Notes under the pieces: generated by a model
Seen by the model: the letters and a program-made list of their open reading frames with translations, nothing else
The model's database searches: none
Told to the model about the DNA's origin: nothing
Shown here: positions 7,836-16,611 of the stretch, one piece after another
Position numbering within the stretch: the first letter of the stretch is position 1
Layout of the letters: the number at the start of each line of letters is the position of its first letter
DNA from: Kytococcus schroeteri
Lineage (GTDB): Bacteria > Actinomycetota > Actinomycetes > Actinomycetales > Dermatophilaceae
Assembly (NCBI RefSeq): GCF_042433515.1
Contig: NZ_JBHLVH010000004.1
Coordinates: 124,001-188,000 of the forward strand
Direction of reading: 5' to 3'
Length of the DNA: 64,000 nucleotides
Program-made: the position numbers and the translations under genes

Positions 7836-10105
7836 TGACCGCGCCCTCCCTCCCGCGCACGTCCGCCGTCGAGCTGGAGCTCGGCGGTATGACGTGCGCC
7901 TCGTGCGCCCACCGCATCGAGCGCAAGCTCAACAAGCTCGAGGGCGTGGAGGCGACCGTCAACTACGCCACGGAGAAGGCCTCGGTCACCGTACCCGAGG
8001 GGTACGACCCGGGCCTGCTGGTGGCCGAGGTGCAGAAGGCGGGCTACACGGCCACGCTGCCGGCGCTCCCACCGACCCCGGGAACCGACTCCCCCGGTGA
8101 GGCCTTCGACGGCTCCGAGCACGCCGACCACGAGCTCGACGCCCTGCGCCGTCGGGTGCTCGTGTGCGCGGTGCTGGCGGTGCCGGTGATCCTCATGGCG
8201 ATGGTGCCGGCCCTGCAGTTCCGGAACTGGCAGTGGGCCTCGCTCACCCTGGCCGCGCCCGTGGTGGTGTGGGGCGCCTGGCCCTTCCACCGGGCCGCCT
8301 GGACCAACCTGCGCCACGGCGCGGCCACCATGGACACCCTCGTCTCGATGGGCACGCTCGCCGCCTTCGGCTGGTCGCTCTACGCGCTCTTTCTCGGCCA
8401 TGCCGGCACGCCCGGCATGAAGCACCCCTTCGAGTTCACCATCGGGCACTCCGACGGCGCGGGGAACATCTACCTCGAGGCCGCCGCGGGCGTCACCCTG
8501 TTCATCCTGGCCGGACGCTACGTCGAGAAGCGCGCCAAGCGCCGGGCCGGCGCCGCGCTGCGCGCCCTGCTGGAGATGGGGGCCAAGGAGGTCTCCGTGC
8601 TGCGCGACGGGCGCGAGGTGACGGTCCCGGCCGGGGAGCTGCGCGCCGGCGAGGAGTTCGTGGTGCGCCCCGGGGAGAAGGTGGCCACCGACGGGACGGT
8701 CGTCTCCGGCACGTCCGCCGTGGACGCCTCCATGCTCACCGGCGAGTCCCTCCCCGTCGAGGTGGGCCCTGGCAGCGAGGTCACCGGCGCAACGGTGAAC
8801 GCCGGTGGGCGCCTGGTGGTGCGCGCCACGCGCGTGGGCGCCGACACGCAACTGGCCCAGATGGCGCGGATGGTGGAGGACGCGCAGACCGGCAAGGCCG
8901 CCGTCCAGCGGCTGGCCGACCGGGTCTCCGGCGTGTTCGTGCCGGTCGTGGTGCTCATCGCCCTGGTCACGCTCGGGGGCTGGCTGCTGTCCGGTGCCGG
9001 TCCGACGGCCGCGTTCACCGCCGCGGTGGCGGTGCTCGTCATCGCCTGCCCGTGCGCCCTGGGCCTGGCCACGCCCACCGCCCTGCTCGTGGGCACCGGC
9101 CGCGGAGCGGAGTTGGGCATCCTCATCAAGGGCCCCGAGGTGCTGGAGTCGACCCGCACCGTGGACACCGTGGTGCTCGACAAGACCGGCACCGTGACCA
9201 CCGGGCACATGACACTGGCCGAGGTGGTGCCCGCCGCCGGCGAGGACGCCGCGGAGGTGCTGCGCGTGGCCGGTGCGCTGGAGGACTCCTCGGAGCACCC
9301 CATCGCCCGTGCCGTGGCCGATGCGGCGCGCACCGCGGGCGACCTGCCCGCCGCCTCGGGGTTCGCGAACGTCGAGGGGCTCGGCGTCACCGGCACCGTG
9401 GAGGGCCGCACGGTGGTCGTCGGCCGCCCCACCCTGCTCGCCGAGCATCACATGACGCTCACCGCCGACCTGGCCCGGGCCGAGGCCGAGCACCTCCAGC
9501 GGGGTCGCACCGTGGTGGCCGTCGGCTGGGACGGCGCTCCCCGCGGCCTGCTCGTGGTGTCCGATGCCGTGAAGCCCACGAGCGCCGCCGCCGTGGCCCA
9601 GCTGAGGCGCCTCGGGCTCGAGCCGGTGCTGCTGACCGGGGACAACGCGGCCACCGCCCGCCAGGTGGCCGACGAGGTGGGGATCGACACCGTCATCGCC
9701 GACGTGCTGCCGCAGGAGAAGGTGGAGCAGGTCCGGCGCCTGCAGGAGCAGGGGCGCGTGGTGGCCATGGTCGGCGACGGCGTCAACGACGCCCCCGCCC
9801 TGGCACAGGCCGACCTGGGCCTGGCCATGGGCACCGGCACGGACGTCGCCATCGAGGCCGCGGACATCACGCTGGTGCGTGGCGACCTGCGCAGCGTGGT
9901 CGACGCCATCGGGATGGCGCGGCGCACGCTGGGCACCATCCGGTCCAATCTCTTCTGGGCGTTCGCCTACAACGTGGCCGCCATCCCCCTGGCCGCGGCG
10001 GGGATGCTCAACCCGATGCTGGCCGGTGCCGCCATGGCCCTGTCCAGCGTGTTCGTGGTCGGCAACAGCCTGCGGCTGCGGGGCTTCAGGGCGGAGGCGC
10101 GGTGA
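7835..10105 (+). CDS. copA: Copper-exporting P1B-type ATPase
   Basis: Pumps Cu(I) out of the cytoplasm using ATP. The 756-residue protein has one N-terminal HMA domain (GMTCASC at about 18-24), then the P1B-1 membrane core with the intramembrane Cys-Pro-Cys (405-407), the TGES actuator motif, the phosphorylation motif DKTGT (Asp449), SEHPIA with the ATP-binding His-Pro, and the hinge GDGVNDAP (Asp648). The CPC plus C-terminal N/YN and MxxSS elements (AYNVAAIPLAAG, MALSS) indicate Cu(I) specificity. The start overlaps the copZ stop, and its stop overlaps the csoR GTG. Confidence 0.96.
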   Translation: MTAPSLPRTSAVELELGGMTCASCAHRIERKLNKLEGVEATVNYATEKASVTVPEGYDPGLLVAEVQKAGYTATLPALPPTPGTDSPGEAFDGSEHADHELDALRRRVLVCAVLAVPVILMAMVPALQFRNWQWASLTLAAPVVVWGAWPFHRAAWTNLRHGAATMDTLVSMGTLAAFGWSLYALFLGHAGTPGMKHPFEFTIGHSDGAGNIYLEAAAGVTLFILAGRYVEKRAKRRAGAALRALLEMGAKEVSVLRDGREVTVPAGELRAGEEFVVRPGEKVATDGTVVSGTSAVDASMLTGESLPVEVGPGSEVTGATVNAGGRLVVRATRVGADTQLAQMARMVEDAQTGKAAVQRLADRVSGVFVPVVVLIALVTLGGWLLSGAGPTAAFTAAVAVLVIACPCALGLATPTALLVGTGRGAELGILIKGPEVLESTRTVDTVVLDKTGTVTTGHMTLAEVVPAAGEDAAEVLRVAGALEDSSEHPIARAVADAARTAGDLPAASGFANVEGLGVTGTVEGRTVVVGRPTLLAEHHMTLTADLARAEAEHLQRGRTVVAVGWDGAPRGLLVVSDAVKPTSAAAVAQLRRLGLEPVLLTGDNAATARQVADEVGIDTVIADVLPQEKVEQVRRLQEQGRVVAMVGDGVNDAPALAQADLGLAMGTGTDVAIEAADITLVRGDLRSVVDAIGMARRTLGTIRSNLFWAFAYNVAAIPLAAAGMLNPMLAGAAMALSSVFVVGNSLRLRGFRAEAR

Positions 10106-10458
10106 GCGCCGGCGAACGACCGGAGGAGCCCGTGGTCGCGGCCGCCGGCCCGGCCCACCCGGTGGAGCACGGTCACGTCCACGGATACGTGACGGACAAG
10201 GACGCCTACCTGCGCCGCCTGCGCCGCGTCGAGGGACAGGTCCGCGGCCTGGCCCGGATGGTGGAGGAGGACGCGTACTGCATCGACGTCCTCACGCAGG
10301 TGAGCGCGGTGAGCAGCGCCCTGGAGAAGGTCGCGCTCGGGCTGCTCGAGGACCACCTGCGCACCTGCGTGGTCGACGCCGCACGCGCCGGTGACGAGGA
10401 GGCCGAGGCTCTCGTGAGGGAGGCCTCGGCGGCCATCGCCCGGCTGGTCCGGTCGTGA
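10102..10458 (+). CDS. csoR: Copper-sensing transcriptional repressor CsoR
   Basis: A 118-residue all-helical metal-sensing repressor of the CsoR/RcnR family. The copper ligands are present with correct spacing: Cys60, His85 and Cys89 (YCIDV; DHLRTC), equivalent to C36/H61/C65 of the Mycobacterium tuberculosis protein. A His-rich N-terminus (HPVEHGHVHG) and the DNA-contacting helix YLRRLRRVEGQVRGL complete the picture. GTG at 10102 lies in the stop of copA (GTGA overlap). It should bind the ATACCCC/GGGGTAT operator upstream of copZ and so regulate its own operon. Confidence 0.95.
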   Translation: MSAGERPEEPVVAAAGPAHPVEHGHVHGYVTDKDAYLRRLRRVEGQVRGLARMVEEDAYCIDVLTQVSAVSSALEKVALGLLEDHLRTCVVDAARAGDEEAEALVREASAAIARLVRS

Positions 10459-10517
10459 ACGAGCGCGCTCGACGCCTACGCTGGAGCCCTCGCACCCGTC
10501 CCCGACCCAGGAGCAGC

Positions 10518-11219
10518 ATGCGTTCACTCCCCCGACCGATCCGCCGCGGCGCGGCGACCGCCGTCCTCGTGGGCACCGCCCTCGTCAGCCTGCAGAACGC
10601 GGCCCAGGCCGACCCCCGGGAGGTCAGCGGCGCCGGGGGGACCAACCCCCGGGTCACCCTGGAGGTGCACCCCGCGGCCGGCGGGCAGGGGCACGCGTGG
10701 GACGTCCGCTTCGACGGCGCGCACCTGCAGCCGGCGGACGGCAACCCCCGCATCGAGTGGGTGGTGGACACCTACGCACCGGCCACGGGCGCGATGCCGG
10801 TGACGGTGGCCGAGGGCGCGGTGGCCGACCCGGTCTGCCGTCCCGGTGCCGAGCGCGCCAGCGGGGACGAGGTCTCGTCGGACAGCCGCCACCTGGGCGG
10901 GCGCCGAATCCCCGCCGGCACCGACCGCGTGATGGTCTACGGGGCGTACTGCGCCCCCGACGGCCAGGTGCACCGCTTCGAGCTCGAGAGCGACGTGTCC
11001 ACCGGCCGCGACGGGTCCGTGGACGTGCACTCCTACCCGGTGGTCGACGGCCCCGCCGACGGCCCGAACCCGCGTCCGGACGGCCCGCCGGTGGAGACCG
11101 GCTGGTCGGCGCCCGAGCAGGGCGGTCTGAGCTCCCGCGAGGCCGCTGCGGCCACGGGGCTGGCGCTGCTCACGGCCGGGGGCGTGCTCACCGCGAGGGG
11201 CCGCCGGGCAGGCGCCTGA
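10518..11219 (+). CDS. Exported, putatively wall-anchored surface protein (paralog 3), downstream of csoR
   Basis: A 233-residue exported protein of the same architecture as the two paralogs upstream of the copper operon. It has a twin-Arg-containing but otherwise Sec-like signal peptide (cleavage near AQA-DP), a mature region with two cysteines (VCRPG, YCAPD), and a C-terminal GPPVETGWSAPE (Val192-Gly195) followed by a hydrophobic helix and RGRRAGA. The body is diverged. ATG at 10518 follows CAGGAG. The gap to csoR is only 59 bases with no terminator, so it may be co-transcribed with the copper genes. A role in copper handling is possible but not shown. Confidence 0.85.
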   Translation: MRSLPRPIRRGAATAVLVGTALVSLQNAAQADPREVSGAGGTNPRVTLEVHPAAGGQGHAWDVRFDGAHLQPADGNPRIEWVVDTYAPATGAMPVTVAEGAVADPVCRPGAERASGDEVSSDSRHLGGRRIPAGTDRVMVYGAYCAPDGQVHRFELESDVSTGRDGSVDVHSYPVVDGPADGPNPRPDGPPVETGWSAPEQGGLSSREAAAATGLALLTAGGVLTARGRRAGA

Positions 11220-11229
11220 CCACATCGAC

Positions 11230-11267
11230 GACGCGGCCCGGGGAGGACGTCCTCCCCGGGCCGCGTC
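11230..11267. terminator. Bidirectional terminator, perfect 38-bp palindrome
   Basis: Each arm is 19 bases (11230-11248 and 11249-11267), beginning GACGCGGCCCGGGG and ending CCCCGGGCCGCGTC. It sits between convergent genes and can end transcription from both sides. Confidence 0.85.
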
Positions 11268-11285
11268 GCGCACCGCCTCGGCGGA

Positions 11286-12509
11286 TCAGAAGTTGCCGCG
11301 CAGCTCCTGCTCGCGCTCGATGGCCTCGAACAGCGCCTTGAAGTTGCCGATGCCGAAGCCGAGCGACCCGTGGCGCTCGATGAGCTCGAAGAACACGGTC
11401 GGACGGTCACCGGTGGGCTTGGTGAAGATCTGCAGCAGGTAGCCGTCCTCGTCGCGGTCCACCAGGATGCCGCGCTTCTGCAGCTCCTCGATGGGCACGC
11501 GCACCTCGCCGATGCGGGCACGCAGCTCCGGGTCCTCGTAGTAGGAGTCCGGGGTGGCCAGGAACTCCACGCCCTCGGCCACCATGCAGTCCACGGTGCG
11601 GATGATGTCGTTGGTGGCCAGGGCAAGGTGCTGGGCGCCGGGGCCACAGTAGAACTCGAGGTACTCGTCGATCTGCGACTTCTTCTTGGCGATGGCCGGC
11701 TCGTTGAGCGGGAACTTCACGCGGTGGTTGCCGTTGGCCACCACCTTGGACATGAGCGCGGAGTAGTCGGTGGCGATGTCGTCGCCCACGAACTCGGCCA
11801 TGTCGGTGAAGCCCATGACGCGGTGGTAGAACTCCACCCACTCGTCCATCTTGCCCAGCTCCACGTTGCCCACGATGTGGTCCAGGGCCTGGAAGAGACG
11901 CTTGGGGGCCCCCTCGCGCTTGGTGAAGCTGCTGGAGCGCGGGTGGTAGCCGGGCAGGTAGACGCCGGCGTAGCGCTCACCGTCGACCACGCGCTGCACG
12001 AGGGTGTGCCGGGTCTCGCCGTAGGTGGCGATGGCACCCACGCGCACGGTGCCGTGCTCGTCGGTGAGGTCGGTGGGCTCCTGCAGCACGGTGGCGCCGG
12101 CGGAGCGCGCGTGCTCGATGCACTTGTCGACGTCCGGCACCTCCAGGGAGATGTCAACGACGCCGTCCCCGTGCTTGGCGTGGTGCTCGATGAGCGGGGA
12201 CTTCGGGTCCACGGCGCCCTTGAGCACGAAGTTGATGTTGCCGGACTTCAGCACGAAGGCCTTGTGGTCGCGGTTGCCGTTCTCCGGGCCGGAGTAGGCG
12301 ATGAGCTCCATGCCGAAGGCCGACTGGTAGAAGTGCGCGGCCTGCGTGGCGTTGCCGCAGACGAAGGTGATGGCGTCCCAGCCGGTCACCGGGAAGGGGT
12401 CGGCCGAGGAGTCGTACTCCACGAGGCCGACGAGCTTCTTCAGCTGCTCGACCGAGAGGTTCTCGGCCTGCTCCTGGTCGGTCAGGGCGGTGAGGGTGGT
12501 GTCAGTCAT
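11286..12509 (-). CDS. hppD: 4-hydroxyphenylpyruvate dioxygenase
   Basis: Converts 4-hydroxyphenylpyruvate to homogentisate with a non-haem Fe(II), feeding hmgA located 8 kb away. The 407-residue protein has two VOC-fold halves. The metal triad is visible as His in ALDHIVGNVE, His in GAQHLALATNDI and Glu in FFELIERHG, and the C-terminal helix FGIGNFKALFEAIE is diagnostic. ATG at 12509 is 7 bases after a CACATT box, suggesting a leaderless mRNA; an in-frame TTG at 12518 with GAGG before it is an alternative start. It is transcribed divergently from an Lrp-type regulator. Confidence 0.95.
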   Translation of the reverse strand: MTDTTLTALTDQEQAENLSVEQLKKLVGLVEYDSSADPFPVTGWDAITFVCGNATQAAHFYQSAFGMELIAYSGPENGNRDHKAFVLKSGNINFVLKGAVDPKSPLIEHHAKHGDGVVDISLEVPDVDKCIEHARSAGATVLQEPTDLTDEHGTVRVGAIATYGETRHTLVQRVVDGERYAGVYLPGYHPRSSSFTKREGAPKRLFQALDHIVGNVELGKMDEWVEFYHRVMGFTDMAEFVGDDIATDYSALMSKVVANGNHRVKFPLNEPAIAKKKSQIDEYLEFYCGPGAQHLALATNDIIRTVDCMVAEGVEFLATPDSYYEDPELRARIGEVRVPIEELQKRGILVDRDEDGYLLQIFTKPTGDRPTVFFELIERHGSLGFGIGNFKALFEAIEREQELRGNF

Positions 12510-12561
12510 GCGCGCCAATGTGCCTCACGCCACACCCGATGGCAACGAACGTCGCCCGGAC

Positions 12562-12618
12562 TGCACACAGAGCACACTCTGCGCGCTCGATGCCGTGTCA
12601 GACTGTGCACTCTGCACA
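12562..12618. promoter_or_regulatory. Putative Lrp/AsnC-type operator region between hppD and its divergent regulator
   Basis: Two dyads: CAGAG-CACA-CTCTG (12568-12581), preceded by TGCACA (12562-12567), and TGTGCA-CTC-TGCACA (12604-12618). The half-site TGCACA/TGTGCA recurs three times. Dyads of about 15 bases repeated along one DNA face suit Lrp-family octamers. Both promoters lie in this 141-base gap, so one regulator could control hppD and itself. Confidence 0.6.
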
Positions 12619-12650
12619 CCACCGTCGATACTCAAGGGCAGGGTGACCAC

Positions 12651-13115
12651 ATGGCGACCCACAGGCTGGACGATCTGGACAGGGCGATCATCCGCACCTT
12701 CACCGACGACCCGCACGTGGGCGTCCTCGCGGCCTCCCGCCAGCTCGGCGTGGCCCGCGGCACCGTCACCGCCCGCCTGGCCCGGCTGTCCGATTCGGGT
12801 GTCATCGCCTCGTGGGCGCCGCACCTGGACCCCGCGGCGCTCGGCCATCCCGTGACGGCCATGGTCACCCTGCAGATCCGCCAGGTGGCGGGGCACGACG
12901 CCGTGGTGGAGCACCTGGCCGGCATCCCGCAGGTGCTGGAGGTGCACACCATCACCGGTGACGGGGACCTCTTCGTGCGGGTGGTGGCTCGCAGCAACGC
13001 CGACCTGCAGGACGTGCTCGACGAGGTGACCGCCCACGAGCACGTGGTGCGCGCCTCCACGAACATCGCGCTGGCCACCCGCATCGCGCACCGCACCCTG
13101 CCGCTCGTGGGCTGA
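12651..13115 (+). CDS. Lrp/AsnC-family transcriptional regulator, probably of hppD
   Basis: A 154-residue regulator with the standard layout: an N-terminal winged helix-turn-helix (LDDLDRAIIRTFTDD; recognition helix near ARGTVTARLARL) and a C-terminal RAM/ACT ligand-binding domain (about 65-145, VLEVHTITGDGDLFVRVV). It is divergent from hppD, an arrangement common for amino-acid-responsive local regulators of tyrosine catabolism. The ligand is presumably tyrosine or a pathway intermediate (inference). The start at 12651 is preceded by GGGCAGGGTGACC, a weak ribosome-binding site. Confidence 0.9.
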   Translation: MATHRLDDLDRAIIRTFTDDPHVGVLAASRQLGVARGTVTARLARLSDSGVIASWAPHLDPAALGHPVTAMVTLQIRQVAGHDAVVEHLAGIPQVLEVHTITGDGDLFVRVVARSNADLQDVLDEVTAHEHVVRASTNIALATRIAHRTLPLVG

Positions 13116-13149
13116 GGCACCCCGGGGCCGGCCGGATGCGGGAGGTCCG

Positions 13150-14826
13150 TCACTTCGCGCGGTCGTAGGACTCCACCACGGCCACCGACAGCGGGAAGTC
13201 CACGGCGCTGGACGGGAAGAGCAGCTCGCCGGCCGAGCGCGCGGCCTGCCGCACGTGCTCGGCCACCTCGTCGGCCAGGTCGGCCGGGGCGTGCACGATC
13301 ACCTCGTCGTGCAGGAAGTACACCAGCTGGGGCCGCTCGTCGGCCGGCAGGTGCCGGTACCCGTCGTCGAGGCGGCGCCGCAGGTGCCCCATCCAGCACA
13401 GCGCCCACTCCGCGGCGGTGCCCTGCACCACGAAGTTGCGGGCGAAGCGCCCCCACTCCCGCGCCATCGACCGGGCGCGGCGCTCCACCTCGGCGGAGGC
13501 GCCCGGCTGCTGGGCGGCTTCCTGGGCGCGGTGCCACCGGCGTGGTGGCGGCGGGGAGGTGCGGCCCAGCCAGGTGGACACCGCCTCGCCCCGCTCCCCC
13601 GCCGCAGCGGCGGCGTCCACCAGTCCGATGGCCCGCGGGTACGCCCGCCGCAGCCGTGGCATGAGCGCCCCGGCCTCACCGGTGGTGGAGCCGTACATCG
13701 CACCGAGCATGGCCACCTTGGCGTGGTCGCGGGTGTCCACCACCCCGTCGTCCACCAGCGCCGCGTAGAGGTCACCGGCGGCTCCGGCCTCGGCCATCGC
13801 CGCGTCGCCGGCCATCGCGGCCAGGACGCGGGGCTCCAGCTGGGCGGCGTCGGCCACCACGAGACGCCACCCTGCATCGGCCCGCACGGCCGAGCGGATC
13901 TGCCGGGGCAGCTGCAGGGCCCCGCCCCCGCGGCTGGCCCACCGGCCGGTGACCACGCCGCCGGCCACCCAGTCGGGGCGGAAACGCTCCTCGCGCACCC
14001 AGTGACGCATCCAGGCCCACCCGTTGGCCGCGTGCAGCCGGCTGAGCGCCTTGTACTCCAGCAGGGGCTCGATGACGGGGTGGTCGATGCCGCGCAGCTC
14101 CCACTTGCGGGTGCTCGCGACGTCGAGTCCCGCGCGACGCAGGGCCGAGACCAGCGTGGTGGCCGAGTCCGGGTTCAGCGTCGGGGCGCCCAGCGCCCCG
14201 CGGATCTGCACGACGAGCTCGGCCATGCGGCGAGGTCGTCCACCGTGCCGGTCCCGCTCCCCCAGCAGGGCGGTGAGCTGCGCGTCGTGCACGGCGGTGC
14301 TGAAGGGAACCCCGGCGTGGTTGAGCTCCTGCGCGATGAGGCCCCCGGTGGACTCGGCGTGGCACAGCAGCGCCAGGCCGCCGGCGTCACGGGCGTCGGC
14401 CAAGGCCTCGCGCTGCGCCAGGTGCTCGGCCAGGCACTCCTCGAGGCTGGGGCCGCCCCCGGCCACGTCGAAGAGCGTCGCCTCGGTGTCCACCGGCGGG
14501 GCGGGGACCAGGGCGGCCTCGGCGCGCTGCGCGTCCCACTCCGTGGAGGGGGCCGCGGCGTACGGCGTGTGCGCCACCGCCCGCGCCCGGCGCAGCAGGG
14601 CCCGCTGCAGCCCCAGGTCCACGCCCCGCCGCACCCGCACCCCCGCCTCGAGCAGCGGCAGGTAGGTGGCCGCGGAGTCGGCCCACACCCATCGGTGGTC
14701 GGCCTCGCGCGCGGCCACCCAGGCGGGGAGCTCGGCCCACGGCAGACTCCACCGCTCCCCCGGCGCGTCCCCGTCGACGGCCACCACCTCGACGCGGTCG
14801 CCGGCGCGCGCCACGACGAGGTCCAT
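13150..14826 (-). CDS. Bifunctional 3'-5' exonuclease / family-A DNA polymerase-like protein
   Basis: A 558-residue PolA-related protein, far shorter than replicative Pol I. The polymerase half keeps the catalytic residues: motif A as VVADAAQLEPR (Asp kept, Tyr-Ser of the usual DYSQIE replaced by Ala-Ala, Glu kept), the O-helix RDHAKVAMLGAMYG (Arg, Lys and Tyr kept, the Phe replaced by Leu), and motif C FLHDEVIVHAP. The N-terminal part is exonuclease-like but poorly conserved. It follows a helicase gene with a 3-base gap and probably works with it in DNA repair. The substitutions around the nucleotide pocket suggest altered fidelity or sugar selectivity (inference). Confidence 0.85.
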   Translation of the reverse strand: MDLVVARAGDRVEVVAVDGDAPGERWSLPWAELPAWVAAREADHRWVWADSAATYLPLLEAGVRVRRGVDLGLQRALLRRARAVAHTPYAAAPSTEWDAQRAEAALVPAPPVDTEATLFDVAGGGPSLEECLAEHLAQREALADARDAGGLALLCHAESTGGLIAQELNHAGVPFSTAVHDAQLTALLGERDRHGGRPRRMAELVVQIRGALGAPTLNPDSATTLVSALRRAGLDVASTRKWELRGIDHPVIEPLLEYKALSRLHAANGWAWMRHWVREERFRPDWVAGGVVTGRWASRGGGALQLPRQIRSAVRADAGWRLVVADAAQLEPRVLAAMAGDAAMAEAGAAGDLYAALVDDGVVDTRDHAKVAMLGAMYGSTTGEAGALMPRLRRAYPRAIGLVDAAAAAGERGEAVSTWLGRTSPPPPRRWHRAQEAAQQPGASAEVERRARSMAREWGRFARNFVVQGTAAEWALCWMGHLRRRLDDGYRHLPADERPQLVYFLHDEVIVHAPADLADEVAEHVRQAARSAGELLFPSSAVDFPLSVAVVESYDRAK

Positions 14827-14829
14827 GCC

Positions 14830-16599
14830 TCAGCGCTTGCCCACGAACCACCGGCGGATGGTCTCGATGCGCTGGGTCACCTGCTCCTGGGTGGCGGTCT
14901 CCAGGGCGGGCCCGCCGCACTGACGACGCAGGTCCATGTGCACGTTGGCGTGCGGCACGCCCTTCTTCTGCGCGTAGGCGCTCACCAGCTTGTTGAGCTC
15001 CTTGCGGGAGGCCTGCAGGGCCCGGTGCGCGGCGATCGGCTGATCGCCCTGCTCCTTCTGGGCCTTCCTGCCGCGCGCCGCCTGCTTGGCCTGCCGCTCG
15101 CGCAGCAGCTGCGTCATCTGCTCGGGCTCCAGCAGCCCGGGCAGGCCCAGGTACTCGGCCTCGTCCTCGCTGGCCACCTCCGAGCCCATGCCCCACTGCT
15201 GGGCGTCGAAGAGCACGTGGTCGAACTCCGCGGAGGACTCCAGCGCCTCGTAGCCCGGACCGAGCTCGTCGCTGAGGCGCTCGGACTGGTTGGCCCGGGC
15301 CAGCTCATCCTCCTCCGGCGCCCAGATGGCGTCCTCGCCGGAGGGGCCGGGGCGGTCCAGCGCGTGGTCGCGCTCGGCCTCGAGCTCAGCGGCCAGCGCC
15401 AGGACGGGCGTCACCGAGGGGAGGAAGATGCTGGCCGTCTCACCGCGCTTGCGGGTGCGCACGAAGCGCCCCACCGCCTGGGCGAAGAAGAGCGGCGTCT
15501 GCGTGCTCGTGGCGTAGACGCCCACGCACAGGCGCGGCACGTCCACTCCCTCGGAGACCATGCGTACCGCCACCAGCCAGCGGGAGTCGCCCTTGCTGTA
15601 CTCCTCGATGCGGGAGCTCGCTCCGGCGTCGTCGGAGAGCACCACTGTGGGCTTCTCCCCGGTGAGGGCCTCCAGGTGGCGGGCGTAGGCGCGGGCGTTC
15701 TTCTGGTTGCTGGCGATGACCAGGCCACCGGCGTCCGGCACGTGGCGGCGCACCTCCGTCAGACGCTTGTCGGCGGCGCTCAGGACGGCCGGCACCCACT
15801 CCCCCTCGGGGTCCAGCGCGGTGCGCCATGCCTGGGCGGTGAGGTCCTTGGTGAGCGGCTCACCCAGGCGCGCGGCCACCTCGTCGCCGGCCTTGGTGCG
15901 CCACTTCATCGCACCGCCGTAGGCCATGAACAGCACGGGGCGCACCACGCCGTCGGTCAGCGCGTTGCGGTAGCCGTACGCGTAGTCGCTCGACGAGCGG
16001 CGGATGCCGTCGGCCCCCTCCTCGTAGCGCACGAACGGGATGGGGTTGGTGTCCGAACGGAAGGGGGTGCCGGTGAGTGAGAGGCGTCGCTCGGCGGGCG
16101 TGAACGCCTGCCGGATGGCGTCGCCCCAGCTGCGGGCGTCGCCGCCGTGGTGGATCTCGTCGAGGATCACCAGGGTGCGAGCCTCCTTGGTGCGCTGCTC
16201 GTGGAGGTCCGGGTCGGCGGCGATGCCCGCGTAGGTCATGGCGATGCCGTGGTAGTCGGCGCTGTGGGCCCGCTGGCTGTTGGTGAAGCGCGGGTCCAGG
16301 TGGATGCCCACGCGCGCGGCAGCATCGGCCCACTGGGTCTTGAGGTGCTCGGTGGGCGCCACCACGGTGATCTGGGTGACGGCCCCCTCGGCCAGCAGGT
16401 CGGCGGCCACCTTCAGGGCGAAGGTGGTCTTGCCGGCACCCGGCGTGGCGACCGCGAGGAAGTCACGGCCGCCCGCGGCGACGGTCTGCCGGTAGGCCTC
16501 GAGGGCTTCGGCCTGCCACGCGCGCAGCTTGGGGGCGGTGCCCCAGGCGGCGCGGTCGGGATAGGAGGGAGAGAGGTGGTCGGCTGCGGAGGTGCTCAT
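14830..16599 (-). CDS. SF2 DEAD/DEAH-box helicase
   Basis: A 589-residue superfamily-2 helicase or translocase. RecA domain 1 has RAWQAEALEAY (Q-like motif), Walker A ATPGAGKTT, VVAPTEHLKTQW, the DEIHH Walker B and SLTGTPFRSD. Domain 2 has VASNQKNARAYARHL, EGVDVPRL and QAVGRFVRTR. The C-terminal 150 residues are a charged helical region with unknown partners. It is the middle gene of DUF3039-helicase-polymerase, with gaps of 12 and 3 bases, suggesting a joint DNA repair role. It resembles XPB/UvsW-like helicases that pair with nucleases or polymerases; the substrate is unknown. Confidence 0.92.
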   Translation of the reverse strand: MSTSAADHLSPSYPDRAAWGTAPKLRAWQAEALEAYRQTVAAGGRDFLAVATPGAGKTTFALKVAADLLAEGAVTQITVVAPTEHLKTQWADAAARVGIHLDPRFTNSQRAHSADYHGIAMTYAGIAADPDLHEQRTKEARTLVILDEIHHGGDARSWGDAIRQAFTPAERRLSLTGTPFRSDTNPIPFVRYEEGADGIRRSSSDYAYGYRNALTDGVVRPVLFMAYGGAMKWRTKAGDEVAARLGEPLTKDLTAQAWRTALDPEGEWVPAVLSAADKRLTEVRRHVPDAGGLVIASNQKNARAYARHLEALTGEKPTVVLSDDAGASSRIEEYSKGDSRWLVAVRMVSEGVDVPRLCVGVYATSTQTPLFFAQAVGRFVRTRKRGETASIFLPSVTPVLALAAELEAERDHALDRPGPSGEDAIWAPEEDELARANQSERLSDELGPGYEALESSAEFDHVLFDAQQWGMGSEVASEDEAEYLGLPGLLEPEQMTQLLRERQAKQAARGRKAQKEQGDQPIAAHRALQASRKELNKLVSAYAQKKGVPHANVHMDLRRQCGGPALETATQEQVTQRIETIRRWFVGKR

Positions 16600-16611
16600 C
16601 GACCGCCGGGC

